Shown in pieces: positions 40,889-53,179 of a DNA stretch of 64,000 bases; positions within the stretch are counted from its first letter, which is position 1; every line of letters begins with the position of its first letter. The stretch spans positions 486,001-550,000 of the forward strand of contig JAJGOT010000473.1 of assembly GCA_022457155.1 (NCBI GenBank). Reading direction: 5' to 3'. The translations under genes and the position numbers were made by a program. The notes beneath the pieces were generated by a model. It worked only from the letters and a program-made list of their open reading frames with translations, had not been told where the DNA came from and did not search any database. The stretch is from Cladopsammia gracilis (Eukaryota > Cnidaria > Anthozoa > Scleractinia > Dendrophylliidae).

Positions 40889-42163
40889 GGTGGCTCGACT
40901 GGGTTTTTGAGTGACGATACCGTTTAGCTTTGAGAAACTTGTGTACCACCACAAACAATCCAACGGAAAAATCTCAAGGAAATCGCTCCATTTGAATTTC
41001 AGAAATATTGGCTTGAATATGAACTGGCCTGGAGTGTTATTTCGCTTTTATATCAAAAATTGACCCTACACTTATTATAATTGTCACGAATTAAAAAGCG
41101 ATCGATAATTTTTTTTTTAAACTTAGTCCTCGTGAAGATTAATTAATGTTTAATACAATCTCCAAGTTTCAAATTCATTGAAACATTCTATGGCTGTCAA
41201 TTTTCAGCGCCAACTCAGGGAAATATTGAGCTGATTTCGCGCTTATGGCTTGTTGTTTCATTATGCATCTCCATTGTATGGAATCGCCGTGGAATTGTAG
41301 CTTTCAGTACATCATGAATTCATGTAACACTTAAAACAAAGCAATGAAGTGTTTATGAATTAATTATGCACTGAAATTTACAATTGCATGGCGATTCGAG
41401 ACAATGGAGACGCATAATGAGATCAACAAACCACTTTCGTGAAAATCAGCTCAATATTTCCCTACGTTGAGGCTGTAAATTGGCAGCCTAAGAACGTTTC
41501 AATGAATTTGAAACTTGGCAGTTATATCGAATATTAATTAATCTTTATGAGGACTACGTTTTAACAAAATTCATCGATCGCTTTTAAATTCGCAACCATT
41601 TTAATATGTGTACGGTCAATTGTTGATAAAAACGCGAAATAACACTAGAGACCAGTTCATATTTAAGCCAACGTTTATAAAATTCAAATGGACGATTTCG
41701 CAGAGATTTTCACTCAAGGTATTTGGATGGTATAAAATTCATTGAAGACCAAAATATTACTTAATCAAGCTTTGTAGACATAAGTTTCAATAACATTTCA
41801 AAATTGTTTTGTTTTTGTTGTATTTTAAAACCTTAAAACTTCACTCGAAATTTTCTCGAAAACGCTTCCATAGAAATTTGTAAAGTTTTTAGACCTAAGA
41901 ACAAGTACGTCAGGTCGAAGATCCAGAGAGCGTTTTCCAAAATTATCTCTTGATGACAAGTAAATCGGTATTATGTAAAACAGGGGGTGACGTCATAACG
42001 TTGCTTTGGCAACTCCGATTTCCATAAAACTTACCTTATCTGAAAATTTAATCTTTCTCTATTACAGCTGTTTTCAATCGATTTTCCGTTGGATCGTTTG
42101 TGGTGGTACACCAGTTTCTCAAAGTTAAAAGGTATCGTCACTCAAAAACCCGGTCGAGCCACC
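40889..42163. mobile_element. 1275-bp TTAA foldback element
   Basis: GGTGGCTCGACTGGGTTTTT ... complement, with TTAA at 40,885-40,888 and 42,164-42,167. The paralogous site at 49,271-49,274 carries a single TTAA and no insert. Much of the interior is itself inverted (ctcagggaaatattgagctg / cagctcaatatttccct). It is non-coding. Confidence 0.9.
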
Positions 42164-42415
42164 TTAACTAGGATATTTGAATATCGAGCGATATTTGTTA
42201 ACGGAAAATCTTTAAATATTTCATACATTGCAAAGATGATTTTTCATTCAATTTTATCCAAGATGTAGTTAAGAAAAACGTAGGAAAGCCAAATTGATTT
42301 TGCTTCCCGAAATTCGGAAGCCAGCAGGCTTTCACTCGGATCACAAACTGTGAGGGTCAGAAAGAGTTAAAGTACTGACGTCATTATTAACATTTCTCTT
42401 TATTTGCGTTTTACT

Positions 42416-42421
42416 TTTATT
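42416..42421 (-). terminator. Poly(A) signal of the peptide-precursor gene
   Basis: aataaa on the minus strand, about 135 bp after the stop codon; a second one lies at 42,399-42,404. Confidence 0.45.
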
Positions 42422-42554
42422 TTAAAGATACACTGGATAGTTGGTCTGTTATTTATCCTATTCGATTAGGGTTATTTTAGCATTAGTAAGTTCATAGAAA
42501 TCTTTAGATTCAACTGTCGCCTTTGTGAGTTGCATTTAGTGAGCGTTGTTTACT

Positions 42555-43542
42555 CTAGACTAAAAGTTTCCTGTCGCATCCCATCTCGCGTGCAATTAAA
42601 CAAATGCTTCTTCTGGACTGCGGTCGCTTCCCCTGAAAAGTAAACAGAACGAAAACAAAATTTTAAAATTAAGAATTCATAAAGTTTGAAATTTTGTTCC
42701 TCGCTTTAACCAGATTAGCTTTTGGAAGTTAAACGATATTAAAACATTTACCTGCATGACTCGTTTGCCACTGATTGACTTAGATCCTGCAGTGTCTTCA
42801 AACTTCTGGAAAATAACAATAAAACGTTCGTTCACTAAACGAATTACCACATGCCGTTTAGTAAAATGAAAAGGATAACTAAATTATCCATTTTTATGGA
42901 AAGATTTCTAGAAGACAGTTGTTTTCCATCTGCATATGAAAGAATTACGACATGACGGCATTTTTAAATTACTCGTTTTGTTCGAACGCCGGCCGTCGGA
43001 AAACGCATCAAGATAACGTTGCCTAAAAACTTGATAAATTTCAAGGAAATAAAGGAATTGCCACATGACCTGAATTCGTGATACGAAAAGTTGCAAACGT
43101 CAGAAAGTACATCAAAAGTACATTTTATAGGTAAAAAAATAGTGCTGATGAAGGGATAACTAAAAGAATCGTCAAAATCGAGAAGGGAAAGTTTGAACAA
43201 ACAAAAAATACATTGAAATAACAATTGTTAAGTATTATTTCCAAAAATGGGACAAGATTTAAGAGGATGGTTTATATCGGGGAGGGAAGATTCAGCCGGA
43301 TTATGAAAAACAAGCTTGTACACAAGAGAGAATTGGTTTTTGAGAAAGCAGAGTATGGAAAATATAAAATTAGTAAATATTTATATGAACTCCAAAAAAA
43401 TCGAAATTCATCTATTTTTTAAATACAAATTTACCTCAGTTTTGCATCCGTGGCAGTTTGGAAGTGACATCATGCCTTCTACTTCCAACCCTAAAGACAG
43501 AAACAACAAAATAAAACCAAATCCCGCTATCGTTTTCTTCAT
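42555..43542 (-). CDS. Candidate secreted peptide precursor, 3 exons, 79 aa
   Basis: Exons on the minus strand are 43,542-43,435 (36 codons), 42,805-42,752 (18 codons) and 42,632-42,555 (25 codons plus TAG), all phase 0 with clean GT/AG sites (GAG|gtaaat, ttattttccag, CAG|gtaaat, tacttttcag). Exon 1 encodes MKKTIAGFGFILLFLSLG and an acidic end, a clear signal peptide. The mature part has SISGKR, VMQGKR and PQSRR, i.e. two Gly-Lys-Arg amidation/dibasic sites and one Arg-Arg, and four Cys (CHGC, then SIC and MGC). This layout fits a neuropeptide-like or small Cys-bearing secreted peptide precursor. No known family is recognised. A TATA box sits at the right distance upstream. Confidence 0.6.
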
Positions 43543-43590
43543 TATGATGCTTTTGAGATAAAATGAATTTCTTTTAGCGTCATTAGTTCC

Positions 43591-43599
43591 CTTATATAA
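43591..43599 (-). promoter_or_regulatory. TATA box of the peptide-precursor gene
   Basis: ttatataag on the minus strand, about 50 bp before the start codon, leaves room for a short 5' leader of roughly 20-25 bases. Confidence 0.5.
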
Positions 43600-43741
43600 C
43601 AGTGCTCCGAACTGTCAGCAGCTGCCCGGCTGTTTAATAGAAAAATGATTGACTGAAATAAGAAACTTGTTATGACAATATATCTTGGCGACTACCATAA
43701 AGTGAGTACCATCTGGTCAGTTTCACACAATCATCTTGTTT

Positions 43742-43830
43742 AATGTGCACGATTCATGACGTGTATCGGATGCCTCGTGCACGCGAAATGTGCACGGGGC
43801 ATCCGATACACGTCATGAATCGTGCACATT
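43742..43830. repeat. 89-bp inverted repeat
   Basis: aatgtgcacgattcatgacg ... cgtcatgaatcgtgcacatt with perfect outer arms, one small mismatch region and a 7-base loop (gcgaaat). Confidence 0.88.
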
Positions 43831-44763
43831 TCCAAGTGGACTCCACGGATTCCACGTTAATAAAGAGCTGCCTAGACTAAATGAAAAGCTTGACACAATT
43901 CACGAGGAAAATAATCCGCACGACCGCTTACGCAGTTACTGCAATACGAAAATCTGTTAGTCGGCTTAGACCAGTAGTAGATGGACACCTACCACGGGAA
44001 ATCTCAAGGTTTACAAGATTTATCATTTTACATAGTGCCACTGTGAAAGTTAAGGTTATATTTTGTCACATAAATGTTCTATTATTTTCGTAAAGTTTTG
44101 AATAAATTCGCCAAAGTTTCAGTTCGTGAAATCGCTAAAATTAAGTGACTTATGTTCCAAAATTTAAGAAAAATCGCTAAATTAAAGTGCCGCTAAATAT
44201 GGATTTTTCAAAATCGCTAAATTAACGTGTCGCCAAAATTTCATGTAATAAGGAAGATCTGTTGCAGTTGAGCTCAGACGGGATCTACAAACTTTCATTG
44301 CTATCTTATCTACATGCAAACATTCTTTCAAACTGGAACAATGTACTCAGTGTTTTAATTTTGAACTTCCATCGGATAAACTTTAAACGGTTTTCCTCTG
44401 TTGAAAGTTAAAGAATTATCTGGTTATTTTCCTTTCTTTACCTAATTTGTCTTACAAAAACTACATGTGGAAATAGCCGTCATCCGTTAAAATGTTAATC
44501 TTCTGAAATTACCTTCCTGTCTTTTTTAAAGGTTGTTTATATTGAATATTTTCCAAAACACTGAAATACAAATAAGCGGAGAGAGAGACAAAAAAAAAGA
44601 ACTAAATAAAAACAATTACAGTAACGTCAGCAATAACGTAAGCTAAAGACAAAAACGCTAAACTAAAAATCACACTCGTACATTAATTACGCAATTAAAG
44701 CAAGCAAAGAAAAGTGAAAAAATATTGCGCAAGAAATAAACAATAAAAGAAGAAAAAAGTGAA

Positions 44764-44835
44764 TGCGCCAGTCGGGAATCGAACCCGGATCATCGGCTTG
44801 GGAGGCCGCCATGATAACCATTATACTACTAGCGC
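44764..44835 (-). tRNA. tRNA-Gly (CCC)-like gene 1
   Basis: 72 nt on the minus strand. Acceptor GCGCTAG pairs with CTGGCGC; anticodon loop CTCCCAA gives anticodon CCC; T loop TTCGATT; discriminator A. Two stem mismatches (first pair of the anticodon stem, first pair of the T stem). TTTTTT follows five bases after the 3' end, a pol III terminator. Confidence 0.65.
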
Positions 44836-45420
44836 CTACGCGTCTTACGAATGGCAAAATTAAGGGCAACCGGTGGATATCGCTCGAAAAATTTAATTGT
44901 CTTGTTTTGGCACAAACTTCTAGAAATATTAAACTACATGTGGAAATAGCCGTCATCCGTTAAAATGTTAATCTTCTGACGTTAACTTCTTGTCTTTTTT
45001 AAAGGCTATTTATATTGTATATTTTCCAATACACTGAAATACAAATATGCGGAGAGAGAGACAAAAAAACTAAATAAAAACAATTACAGTAACGTCAGCA
45101 ATAACGTAGGTTAAGAGCAAAGCACTAACTAAAAATTACACGCGTATATTAATTACGCAATTAAAGCAAAAATATATAGTTTCTTATTTTTGTAATGTTG
45201 CCGATTTCTTTTCTAATGAAATGACTAATTACGCTTACCAAACCAAACGCTATTTTAAAACTGTTTTTAATATATTTTGAAAGCTATTTTTCATCTATTT
45301 TTTAAAAATATATGAAAAATATGTATTTGAATCACATTTTTAAAGTATTTTTTGGCAATTTTTTTCGATGCTTAAACCTGTTTAAAACGATAAGGAAATA
45401 TATTTTTAAAACCTTTTTAA

Positions 45421-45880
45421 AGTGCACCTAACCCCTAATTTTTATTTTTTTGGCTTAATCAACTCTATGTACGTTGAAAAGTTGAATAGTTAAATATTTC
45501 TTGTTTTTAACGTCGCGTTAGTGAGTTATAGAGATTTGAATTTACAAAATGCTAATTAGATAAGGTAAATTCGCTAATCATTTATTATACAACTACTTGT
45601 TTTTACCTCCAAGTAATATTTTTTACGAATCAATTGACTATCCACAGTTTATATTTGGTATTTCTCAAATTGATTTCCTTCAGTTGTATACTGCGTATTG
45701 TTAATTGACGTAGAAATAATGGCAAAGTCCCAAATTTACGTCATCTAATTAGCATTTTGTAAATTCAAATCTCTATAACTCACTAACGCGACGTTAAGAA
45801 CAAGAAATATTTAACTATTCAACTTTTCAACGTACATAGAGTTGATTAAGCCAAAAAAATCATTTGGGGTTAGGTGCACT
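45421..45880. mobile_element. 460-bp TTAA element, copy 1
   Basis: Ends AGTGCACCTAACCCC and complement, with ~150-bp inverted arms. TTAA at 45,417-45,420 and 45,881-45,884. The homologous position in unit 4 (51,641-51,644) is an empty TTAA. Confidence 0.88.
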
Positions 45881-46514
45881 TTAAAGTGTAATTTTTATGA
45901 ATTCAGATCCACAGAAACGTTTTAAAAATATTTTTGGAAAATTAGCATCAAAACAGTTTACAAATTTTTGAAAGACACGTTAAAAAATCTCAAACTATTT
46001 GAAAGTTGAGTTGAGCTCAGCCGGAATCTATAAGCTTCCTTTTTGCTATCTTACCTACATGCAAACATTCTTTCAAACTGGAACAATTTACTCAGTGTTT
46101 TAATTTTGAACTTTCATCGGATAAACTTTAAACGGTTTTCCTCTGTTAAAAGTTAAAGAATTTATCTGATTATTTTTTCTTTCTTTACCTAATTTGTCTT
46201 ACAAAAACTACATGTGGAAATAGTCGTCATCCGTTAAAATGTTAATCTTCTGACATTACCTTCCTATCTTTTTTTAAAGGTTGTTTGTATTGAATATTTT
46301 CCAATACACTGAAATACAAATAAGCGGAGAGAGAGACAAAAAAAAAAAAGAACTAAATAAAAACAATTACAGTAACGTCAGCAATAACGTAAGCTAAAGA
46401 CAAAAACGCTAAACTAAAAATCACACTCGTACATTAATTACGCAATTAAAGCAAGCAAAGAAAAGTGAAAAAATATTGCGCAAGAAATAAACAATAAAAG
46501 AAGAAAAAAGTGAA

Positions 46515-46586
46515 TGCGCCAGTCGGGAATCGAACCCGGATCATCGGCTTGGGAGGCCGCCATGATAACCATTATACTACTAGCGC
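46515..46586 (-). tRNA. tRNA-Gly (CCC)-like gene 2
   Basis: Identical in the tRNA region to the 44,764-44,835 copy, with the same TTTTTT terminator just downstream. Confidence 0.65.
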
Positions 46587-47172
46587 CTACGCGTCTTACG
46601 AATGGCAAAATTAAGGGCAACCGGTGGATATCGCTCGAAAAATTTAATTGTCTTGTTTTGGCACAAACTTCTTGAAATATTAAACTACATGTGGAAATAG
46701 CCGTCATCCGTTAAAATGTTAATCTTCTGACGTTAACTTCTTGTCTTTTTTAAAGGCTATTTATATTGTATATTTTCCAATACACTGAAATACAAATAAG
46801 CGGAGAGAGAGACAAAAAAACTAAATAAAAACAATTACAGTAACGTCAGCAATAACGTAGGTTAAGAGCAAAGCACTAACTAAAAATTACACGCGTATAT
46901 TAATTACGCAATTAAAGCAAAAATATATAGTTTCTTATTTTTGTAATGTTGCCGATTTCTTTTCTAATGAAATGACTAATTACGCTTACCAAACCAAACG
47001 CTATTTTAAAACTGTTTTTAATATATTTTGAAAGCTATTTTTCATCTATTTTTTAAAAATATATGAAAAATATGTATTTGAATCACATTTTTTAAAGTAT
47101 TTTTTGGCAATTTTTTTCGATGCTTAAACCTGTTTAAAACGATAAGGAAATATATTTTTAAAACCTTTTTAA

Positions 47173-47632
47173 AGTGCACCTAACCCCTAATTTTTATTTT
47201 TTTGGCTTAATCAACTCTATGTACGTTGAAAAGTTGAATAGTTAAATATTTCTTGTTTTTAACGTCGCGTTAGTGAGTTATAGAGATTTGAATTTACAAA
47301 ATGCTAATTAGATAAGGTAAATTCGCTAATCATTTATTATACAACTACTTGTTTTTACCTCCAAGTAATATTTTTTACGAATCAATTGACTATCCACAGT
47401 TTATATTTGGTATTTCTCAAATTGATTTCCTTCAGTTGTATACTGCGTATTGTTAATTGACGTAGAAATAATGGCAAAGTCCCAAATTTACGTCATCTAA
47501 TTAGCATTTTGTAAATTCAAATCTCTATAACTCACTAACGCGACGTTAAGAACAAGAAATATTTAACTATTCAACTTTTCAACGTACATAGAGTTGATTA
47601 AGCCAAAAAAATCATTTGGGGTTAGGTGCACT
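47173..47632. mobile_element. 460-bp TTAA element, copy 2
   Basis: Same ends, same length and same TTAA context as copy 1; it arose by duplication of the whole unit rather than a new insertion. Confidence 0.88.
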
Positions 47633-47759
47633 TTAAAGTGTAATTTTTATGAATTCAGATCCACAGAAACGTTTTAAAAATATTTTTGGAAAATTAGCAT
47701 CAAAACAGTTTACAAATTTTTGAAAAACACGTTAAAAAATCTCAAACTATTTGAAAGTT

Positions 47760-49400
47760 GAGTTGAGCTCAGCCGGGATCTATAAGCTTCCTTTTTGCTA
47801 TCTTACCTACATGCAAACATTCTTTCAAACTGGAACAATTTACTCTGTGTTTTAATTTTGAACTTTCATCGGATAAACTTTAAACGGTTTCCTCTGTTAA
47901 AAGTTAAAGAATTTATCTGATTATGTTTTCTTTCTTTACCTAATTTGTCTTACAAAAACTAGATGTGGAAATAGCAGTCACCCGTTAAAATGTTAATCTT
48001 CTGACATTACCTTCTTGTCTTTTTTAAAGGCTATTTATATTGAATATTTTCCAATACACTGAAATACAAATAAGCGGAGAGAGAGACAAAAAAAAAAGAA
48101 CTTAATAAGAACAATTACAGTAACGTCAGCAATAACGTAAGCTAAAGAGAAAAACACTAAACTAAAAATCACACGCGTATATTAATTACGCAATTAAAGC
48201 AAACAAAGAAAGTGAAAAATATTGCGTAAGAAATAAAGAAATAATAAAAGAAGAAAAAAGTGAATGCGCCAACGGGGAATCGAACCCGGATCAACGACTT
48301 GGGAAGCCGCCATGATAACCATTACACCACTAGCACCCACGCGTCTTACGAATGGTAAAATTGAGTACAATCGGTGGATTTCGCTCGAAAATTTTTATTG
48401 CCTTTTTTGGCACAGACTTCTAGAAATATTAAACTGATTCTTTACGTTTAGACATGTAATCTGATGGTTGTCCAAAAGATGGCATGTTGAAAAACTGAGT
48501 TAAAAACGTCACAAGTGGTACGACGTGTGGACCACTGCACTAAAGCGTCCCTGAAAGCACATTTACAAGTCAAATTGGTAAACGAACTTAAGCTTGAGTT
48601 TTGTGTGCATGACGCAGCAATTAAGGTGACTCAGTAGAAATTATAGTTGACATAAGATTTTCTTTAAACTTTCCCTGATTGTTTCCCACAATACAGTGAT
48701 CCGAAATTCGCAAAAAAATATAGGTCACCAAGCTCGTTTAGGAGATATAATTGTCTCAAGTTACCCTTTAAATCCTCGCAACTGCAGTTATCAAGCGCAC
48801 GTTTATTCCATCAGCTTACACACGTTTCGCAGGGACAGGAAGCACAGCTTTAAAATAATTCTTGAAATAACAAAATAGATGTAATGTATTGACCAAAAGA
48901 AACATTTGATGTTTGTTTTATGGCACTGGCACACGTCCTGAAAAGGTATTTAAGAACAATATTCGTCGGGTGCGTGATCGCGGGGATAGAATTGTGTGCA
49001 CGAGCGATGGCCACGTATGCTTTTTTCGCGATAACTTTTTTCTGACAAGAGTTTTACACCACAAAGTGGAGGACTAAAAGAATGAAATTATGCAAAAAAA
49101 AGATAGGTCACCAAGCTCGTTTAGGAAAAAAACTACCACTTATTTACTAATGTAGCTGAATCCTCAAAGGAAACCCTCTTGCTTCGGAGTGCGCGCGCGC
49201 TCGTGCAGGTACAAATGACGCAATTTATTATGCGCAGTAGTGATGCGCAATGCAATACTAGGGATTCACCTTAACTAGGATATTTGAATATCAAGCGATA
49301 TTTGTTAACGGAAAATCTTTAAATATTTCATACATTCGAAAGATGATTTTTCATTTATTTTTATCCAAGATGAAAAAATAATTGTATTGTTTTGGCACAT
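47760..49400. repeat. Tandem unit 3 (hybrid)
   Basis: It begins ttgagctcagccgggatc like the other units, keeps the tRNA-like gene, then after about 48,340 continues as the copy of 40,013-40,884 instead of the unit-1 sequence. It is a mosaic of two duplicated blocks. Confidence 0.75.
48265..48336 (-). tRNA. tRNA-Gly (CCC)-like gene 3, diverged
   Basis: Acceptor GTGCTAG/TTGGCGC with several G-T pairs; anticodon loop TTCCCAA, anticodon CCC; T stem has one C-C mismatch. A T-rich terminator follows. It may be functional or decaying. Confidence 0.55.
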
Positions 49401-49432
49401 ACTTCTAGACAATAAAAGAAGAAAAAAGTGAA

Positions 49433-49503
49433 TGCGCCTGCCAGGAATCGAACCGGATCAACGGCTTGGGAAGCCGCCATGATAACCATTACACTACTAG
49501 CGT
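49433..49503 (-). tRNA. tRNA-Gly-like pseudogene
   Basis: 71 nt. It lacks one base in the T stem (ccggttcgatt), and the acceptor has two mismatches, though the CCC anticodon loop and TTTTTT terminator remain. Confidence 0.5.
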
Positions 49504-49674
49504 CCGCGCGTATTACGAATGGCAAAATTAAGTGCAGTCGGTGGATTTCGCTCGAAACATTTAATTGTCTTTTTTGGCACAGACTTCTAGAAATATTAAA
49601 CTACATGTGGAAATAGCCGTCACCATTTAAAATGTTAATCTTCTGACGTTAACTTCTGGTCTTTTTTGAAGGCT

Positions 49675-50000
49675 ATTTGCTGCCGGCAGGCAGTCTACTA
49701 ATCGTGTAGAATCGAGAATTGAGAATTCTGTCCTTCTGTCCTTCTGTCTGTCTCGGTTTTCCGAAAGTAACAATGAATATTGTTTGAAAACCAATCAAGA
49801 GCGGAAGAAGATCTACTACGAGACCGTCGGCAGTCTCGGGAGAGCCTCGGCATCCAATCAAAACAAAGTGATGACAAGCCGACTCGAGCATGCATAGATG
49901 CACGACTGGCTGTTTCTGTTTCGACCGGCGCCAATATTGACTGGTTTTCAAACATTTTCTGCTATCCGTTCGACGTGATGATGTCTAAAAGTACACTGGA
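49675..50000. repeat. Unique insert with inverted gtttgaaaacca
   Basis: It interrupts the duplicated block. gtttgaaaaccaatcaa near 49,780 is inverted to ttgactggttttcaaac near 49,945. ORFs on both strands here have no recognised domain. Confidence 0.4.
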
Positions 50001-51220
50001 AATCAGTTGACCATGGTCAAAGGTTCTTCTCAGGGCGAACGTAGTTGCTGGATCTCTGTGGAACAAGACGCTAGGAGCGTTTACTTGGGCATCGCTGTAT
50101 TAGGCATATTGGAAAATGAGCTTAGTCTTGGGAATCTGCTAAGGAATCTGCATGCACGTTAGTTCACGATTTGATGATAGGGATTATTGGAATAGTGTGA
50201 GCATGCTAACAAAGAAGCGCGTTAACCTTCTAAAACAAGAAGACTCAGCAGATCGTACGCAAATTAAATAGCGTGTCCGCTTGAGTACTGAAAAATACAA
50301 ATCGATGCATACTTTGCACTTACCGTTGAAAAAAGGCCGTACACTGTATATCAGAGTTTCCTGACGGTTGTTACTGGTTTTATTAAATTATGTAACTAGC
50401 TGGTGTGCGTTTCCGACACTTGAAGTGAATGCAAAATATAGCCGCAAAGTGGCCTTTCGAAGCCATGAATCTCAGTTTATTTTGTCTGGTCCGGAACCGG
50501 GGTCAAAACAACTTTTCGAATTGAGAGTTTTGCTGGAAGTATTCCTGCCATTATTATAACACGTTTTGAATGAAACTTATAAATTTAATCAAAGTTAACG
50601 ACAGAAGTGATAATTTAGGAGGAAACAAACAAATTTAGCCCTTTCTATTTTTTTTTCAGTTGAGGTAAAAATGTTGCAATTTACATAATGTGAAAAGTAA
50701 TTTGAAACCTTTCCAGTCTTGCAATCACACACACGAAAATATATCCAGTGTTTATTCCTCTGTATCCGAAACATAAAAGAGAAAATTAGGTGAAAAAAGT
50801 GATCGCTTTCAGGTTATTTTCGCCCGAGAAACATTCACTAGCGCAAGCGAAACTCGCAAGAAACTTTTCGCAAGACTTTTTGCTCCCGATGCTGTTTTGT
50901 TCCTCCAACTTCATGAAATAAAAATTCATGGAAGGCAAACAATTAATTGGGATTCCTACCACCCTTATATTTATTCCTTCGCTGTCCAGTGTTCACTTTT
51001 TATTAAACAAACGTTATGTATTCGTCTAAATTTGAGGCGTATGATTGGAGAATCGGAAAAATATAAGACCTTTCGGAATGTACAGAACTGAAGGATTTTG
51101 CCCAATTCCACGGCGATGGCGTAAATTTGATTTACGTCAACCCGACGTTTCCAAGATTCTTAACCAGCTTCACCAGCAACTCATAATGAGGCAGCACTTC
51201 ACTTCCAATATGGAACTACT
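50001..51220. other. No gene recognised
   Basis: Single-copy-looking sequence between duplicated blocks. Short ORFs (50,368-50,559; 50,897-51,091; 51,045-51,293) lack domains. The last runs into the repeated block aatattttccaatacactg. Confidence 0.4.
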
Positions 51221-52720
51221 AGTTATATTGAATATTTTCCAATACACTGAAATACAAATAAGCGGAAAGAGAGACAAAAAAAGAACTAAATAAAAACAAT
51301 TACAGTAACGTCAGCAATATCGTAAGCTAAAGAGCAAAGCACTAACTAAAAATTACACGCGTATATTAATTACGCAATTAAGGCAAAAATATATAGTTTT
51401 CTTATTGTTGTAATGTTACCAATTTCTTGCATAATGAAATGACTAATTATGATTACCAAACCAAACACTATTTTAAAACTGTTTTTAATGTATTTTGAAA
51501 AGCTATTTTTAATCTATTTTAAAAAAAATATATATATGAAAAATATGTATTTGAATCATGTTTTTTAAGTATTTTTTGGCAATTTTTTTCGATGCTTAAA
51601 CCTGTTTAAAACAATATTGAAATATATTTTTAAAACCTTTTTAAAGTGTAGTTTTGATAAATTCAGATCCACAGAAACGTTTTAAAGTATATTTCAAATA
51701 GGTTTTAACACCTTCAAAAATAGTGGAAAACACGTTTTAAATTCTCAAACTATTTGCAAGTTGAGTTGAGCTCAGCTGGGATCTATAAGCTTCCTTTTTG
51801 CTATCTTACCTACATGCAAACATTCTTTCAAACTGAAACAATGTACTCAGTGTTTTAATTTTGAACTTCCATCGGATAAACTTTAAACGGTTTTCCTCTG
51901 TTAAAAGTTAAATAATTTATCTGATTATTTTTTCTTTCTTTACCTAATTTGTCTTACAAAAACTACATGCGGAAATAGTCGTCATCCGTTAAAATGTTAA
52001 TCTTCTGACATTACCTTCCTATCTTTTTTTAAAGGTTGTTTGTATTGAATATTTTCCAATACACTGAAATACAAATAAGCGGAGAGAGAGACAAAAAAAA
52101 GAACTAAATAAAAACAATTACAGTAACGTCAGCAATAACGTAAGCTAAAGACAAAAACGCTAAACTAAAAATCACACTCGTACATTAATTACGCAATTAA
52201 AGCAAGCAAAGAAAAGTGAAAAAATATTGCGCAAGAAATAAACAATAAAAGAAGAAAAAAGTGAATGCGCCAGTCGGGAATCGAACCCGGATCATCGGCT
52301 TGGGAGGCCGCCATGATAACCATTATACTACTAGCGCCTACGCGTCTTACGAATGGCAAAATTAAGGGCAACCGGTGGATATCGCTCGAAAAATTTAATT
52401 GTCTTGTTTTGGCACAAACTTCTAGAAATATTAAACTACATGTGGAAATAGCCGTCATCCGTTAAAATGTTAATCTTCTGACGTTAACTTCTTGTCTTTT
52501 TTAAAGGCTATTTATATTGTATATTTTCCAATACACTGAAATACAAATAAGCGGAGAGAGAGACAAAAAAACTAAATAAAAACAATTACAGTAACGTCAG
52601 CAATAACGTAGGTTAAGAGCAAAGCACTAACTAAAAATTACACGCGTATATTAATTACGCAATTAAAGCAAAAATAGATAGTTTTCTTACTATTGTAATG
52701 TTACCAATTTCTGGCTGTCA
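51220..52720. repeat. Tandem unit 4 and preceding partial unit
   Basis: 51,220-51,760 is a more diverged partial unit without the TTAA element. From 51,762 a unit nearly identical to units 1 and 2 follows, to about 52,680, where homology stops within the aaaaata(t/g)atag stretch. Confidence 0.8.
52266..52337 (-). tRNA. tRNA-Gly (CCC)-like gene 4
   Basis: Identical to the copies at 44,764 and 46,515, including both stem mismatches and the terminator, so it was copied with its flanks. Confidence 0.65.
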
Positions 52721-53179
52721 TAACCTCTCAAATTATGGAAAATAACAGGAATCTTATCACTAAATTGAAAATTTAACTTACAAGATTCATGTGATGATCC
52801 ACGATATTTTCGTGTTATATGGCAATGGTCTCATACATGAATATCTTTTTCAGTGTATTTTTTATTACATATATGACATTCATCGGCTTTTTGAAATTCT
52901 TCTTCATTTTCTTTAGTCACTTTTGATGGTTTGTTGAAATATTTTTTATTCATTTTTCGACACTATTTTACTTCTTCTAACATATTCTCCATAAATTTAT
53001 AAACAGCATTAATTTTCTCCTCTATATATCTGGATTGGTTTACTATATTTATCATCATAACAACAAACAACTTTATAACCATAACCACAATCTGTATGTT
53101 TCTGATAATATAAACCTCAGTATATGATTTACAGTATTGTGAATAAGTCATGAAAACGAACTTCTCCTAAGATCGCCTA

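Larger units (their letters stand above)
44268..46007. repeat. 1.75-kb tandem unit 1
   Basis: It starts ttgagctcag. It includes a tRNA-Gly-like gene, two copies of the block gtaacgtcagcaataacgta, and the 460-bp TTAA element. It is nearly identical to unit 2 from about 44.6 kb on, so the duplication is recent. Confidence 0.85.
46008..47759. repeat. 1.75-kb tandem unit 2
   Basis: Offset of about 1751 bp from unit 1, with only scattered substitutions. It carries the same tRNA-like gene and TTAA element, so the unit was duplicated with the insertion already in place. Confidence 0.88.

Noticed and set aside
44687..44956. Three identical 89-codon ORFs (44,687; 46,438; 52,189, minus strand)
   Set aside because: They run through the tRNA-Gly-like sequence and its flanks; identity reflects recent DNA duplication, not protein conservation.
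48696..48878. Small ORF matching the one at 40,345-40,551
   Set aside because: The two differ by indels and stops; similarity comes from the segmental duplication.
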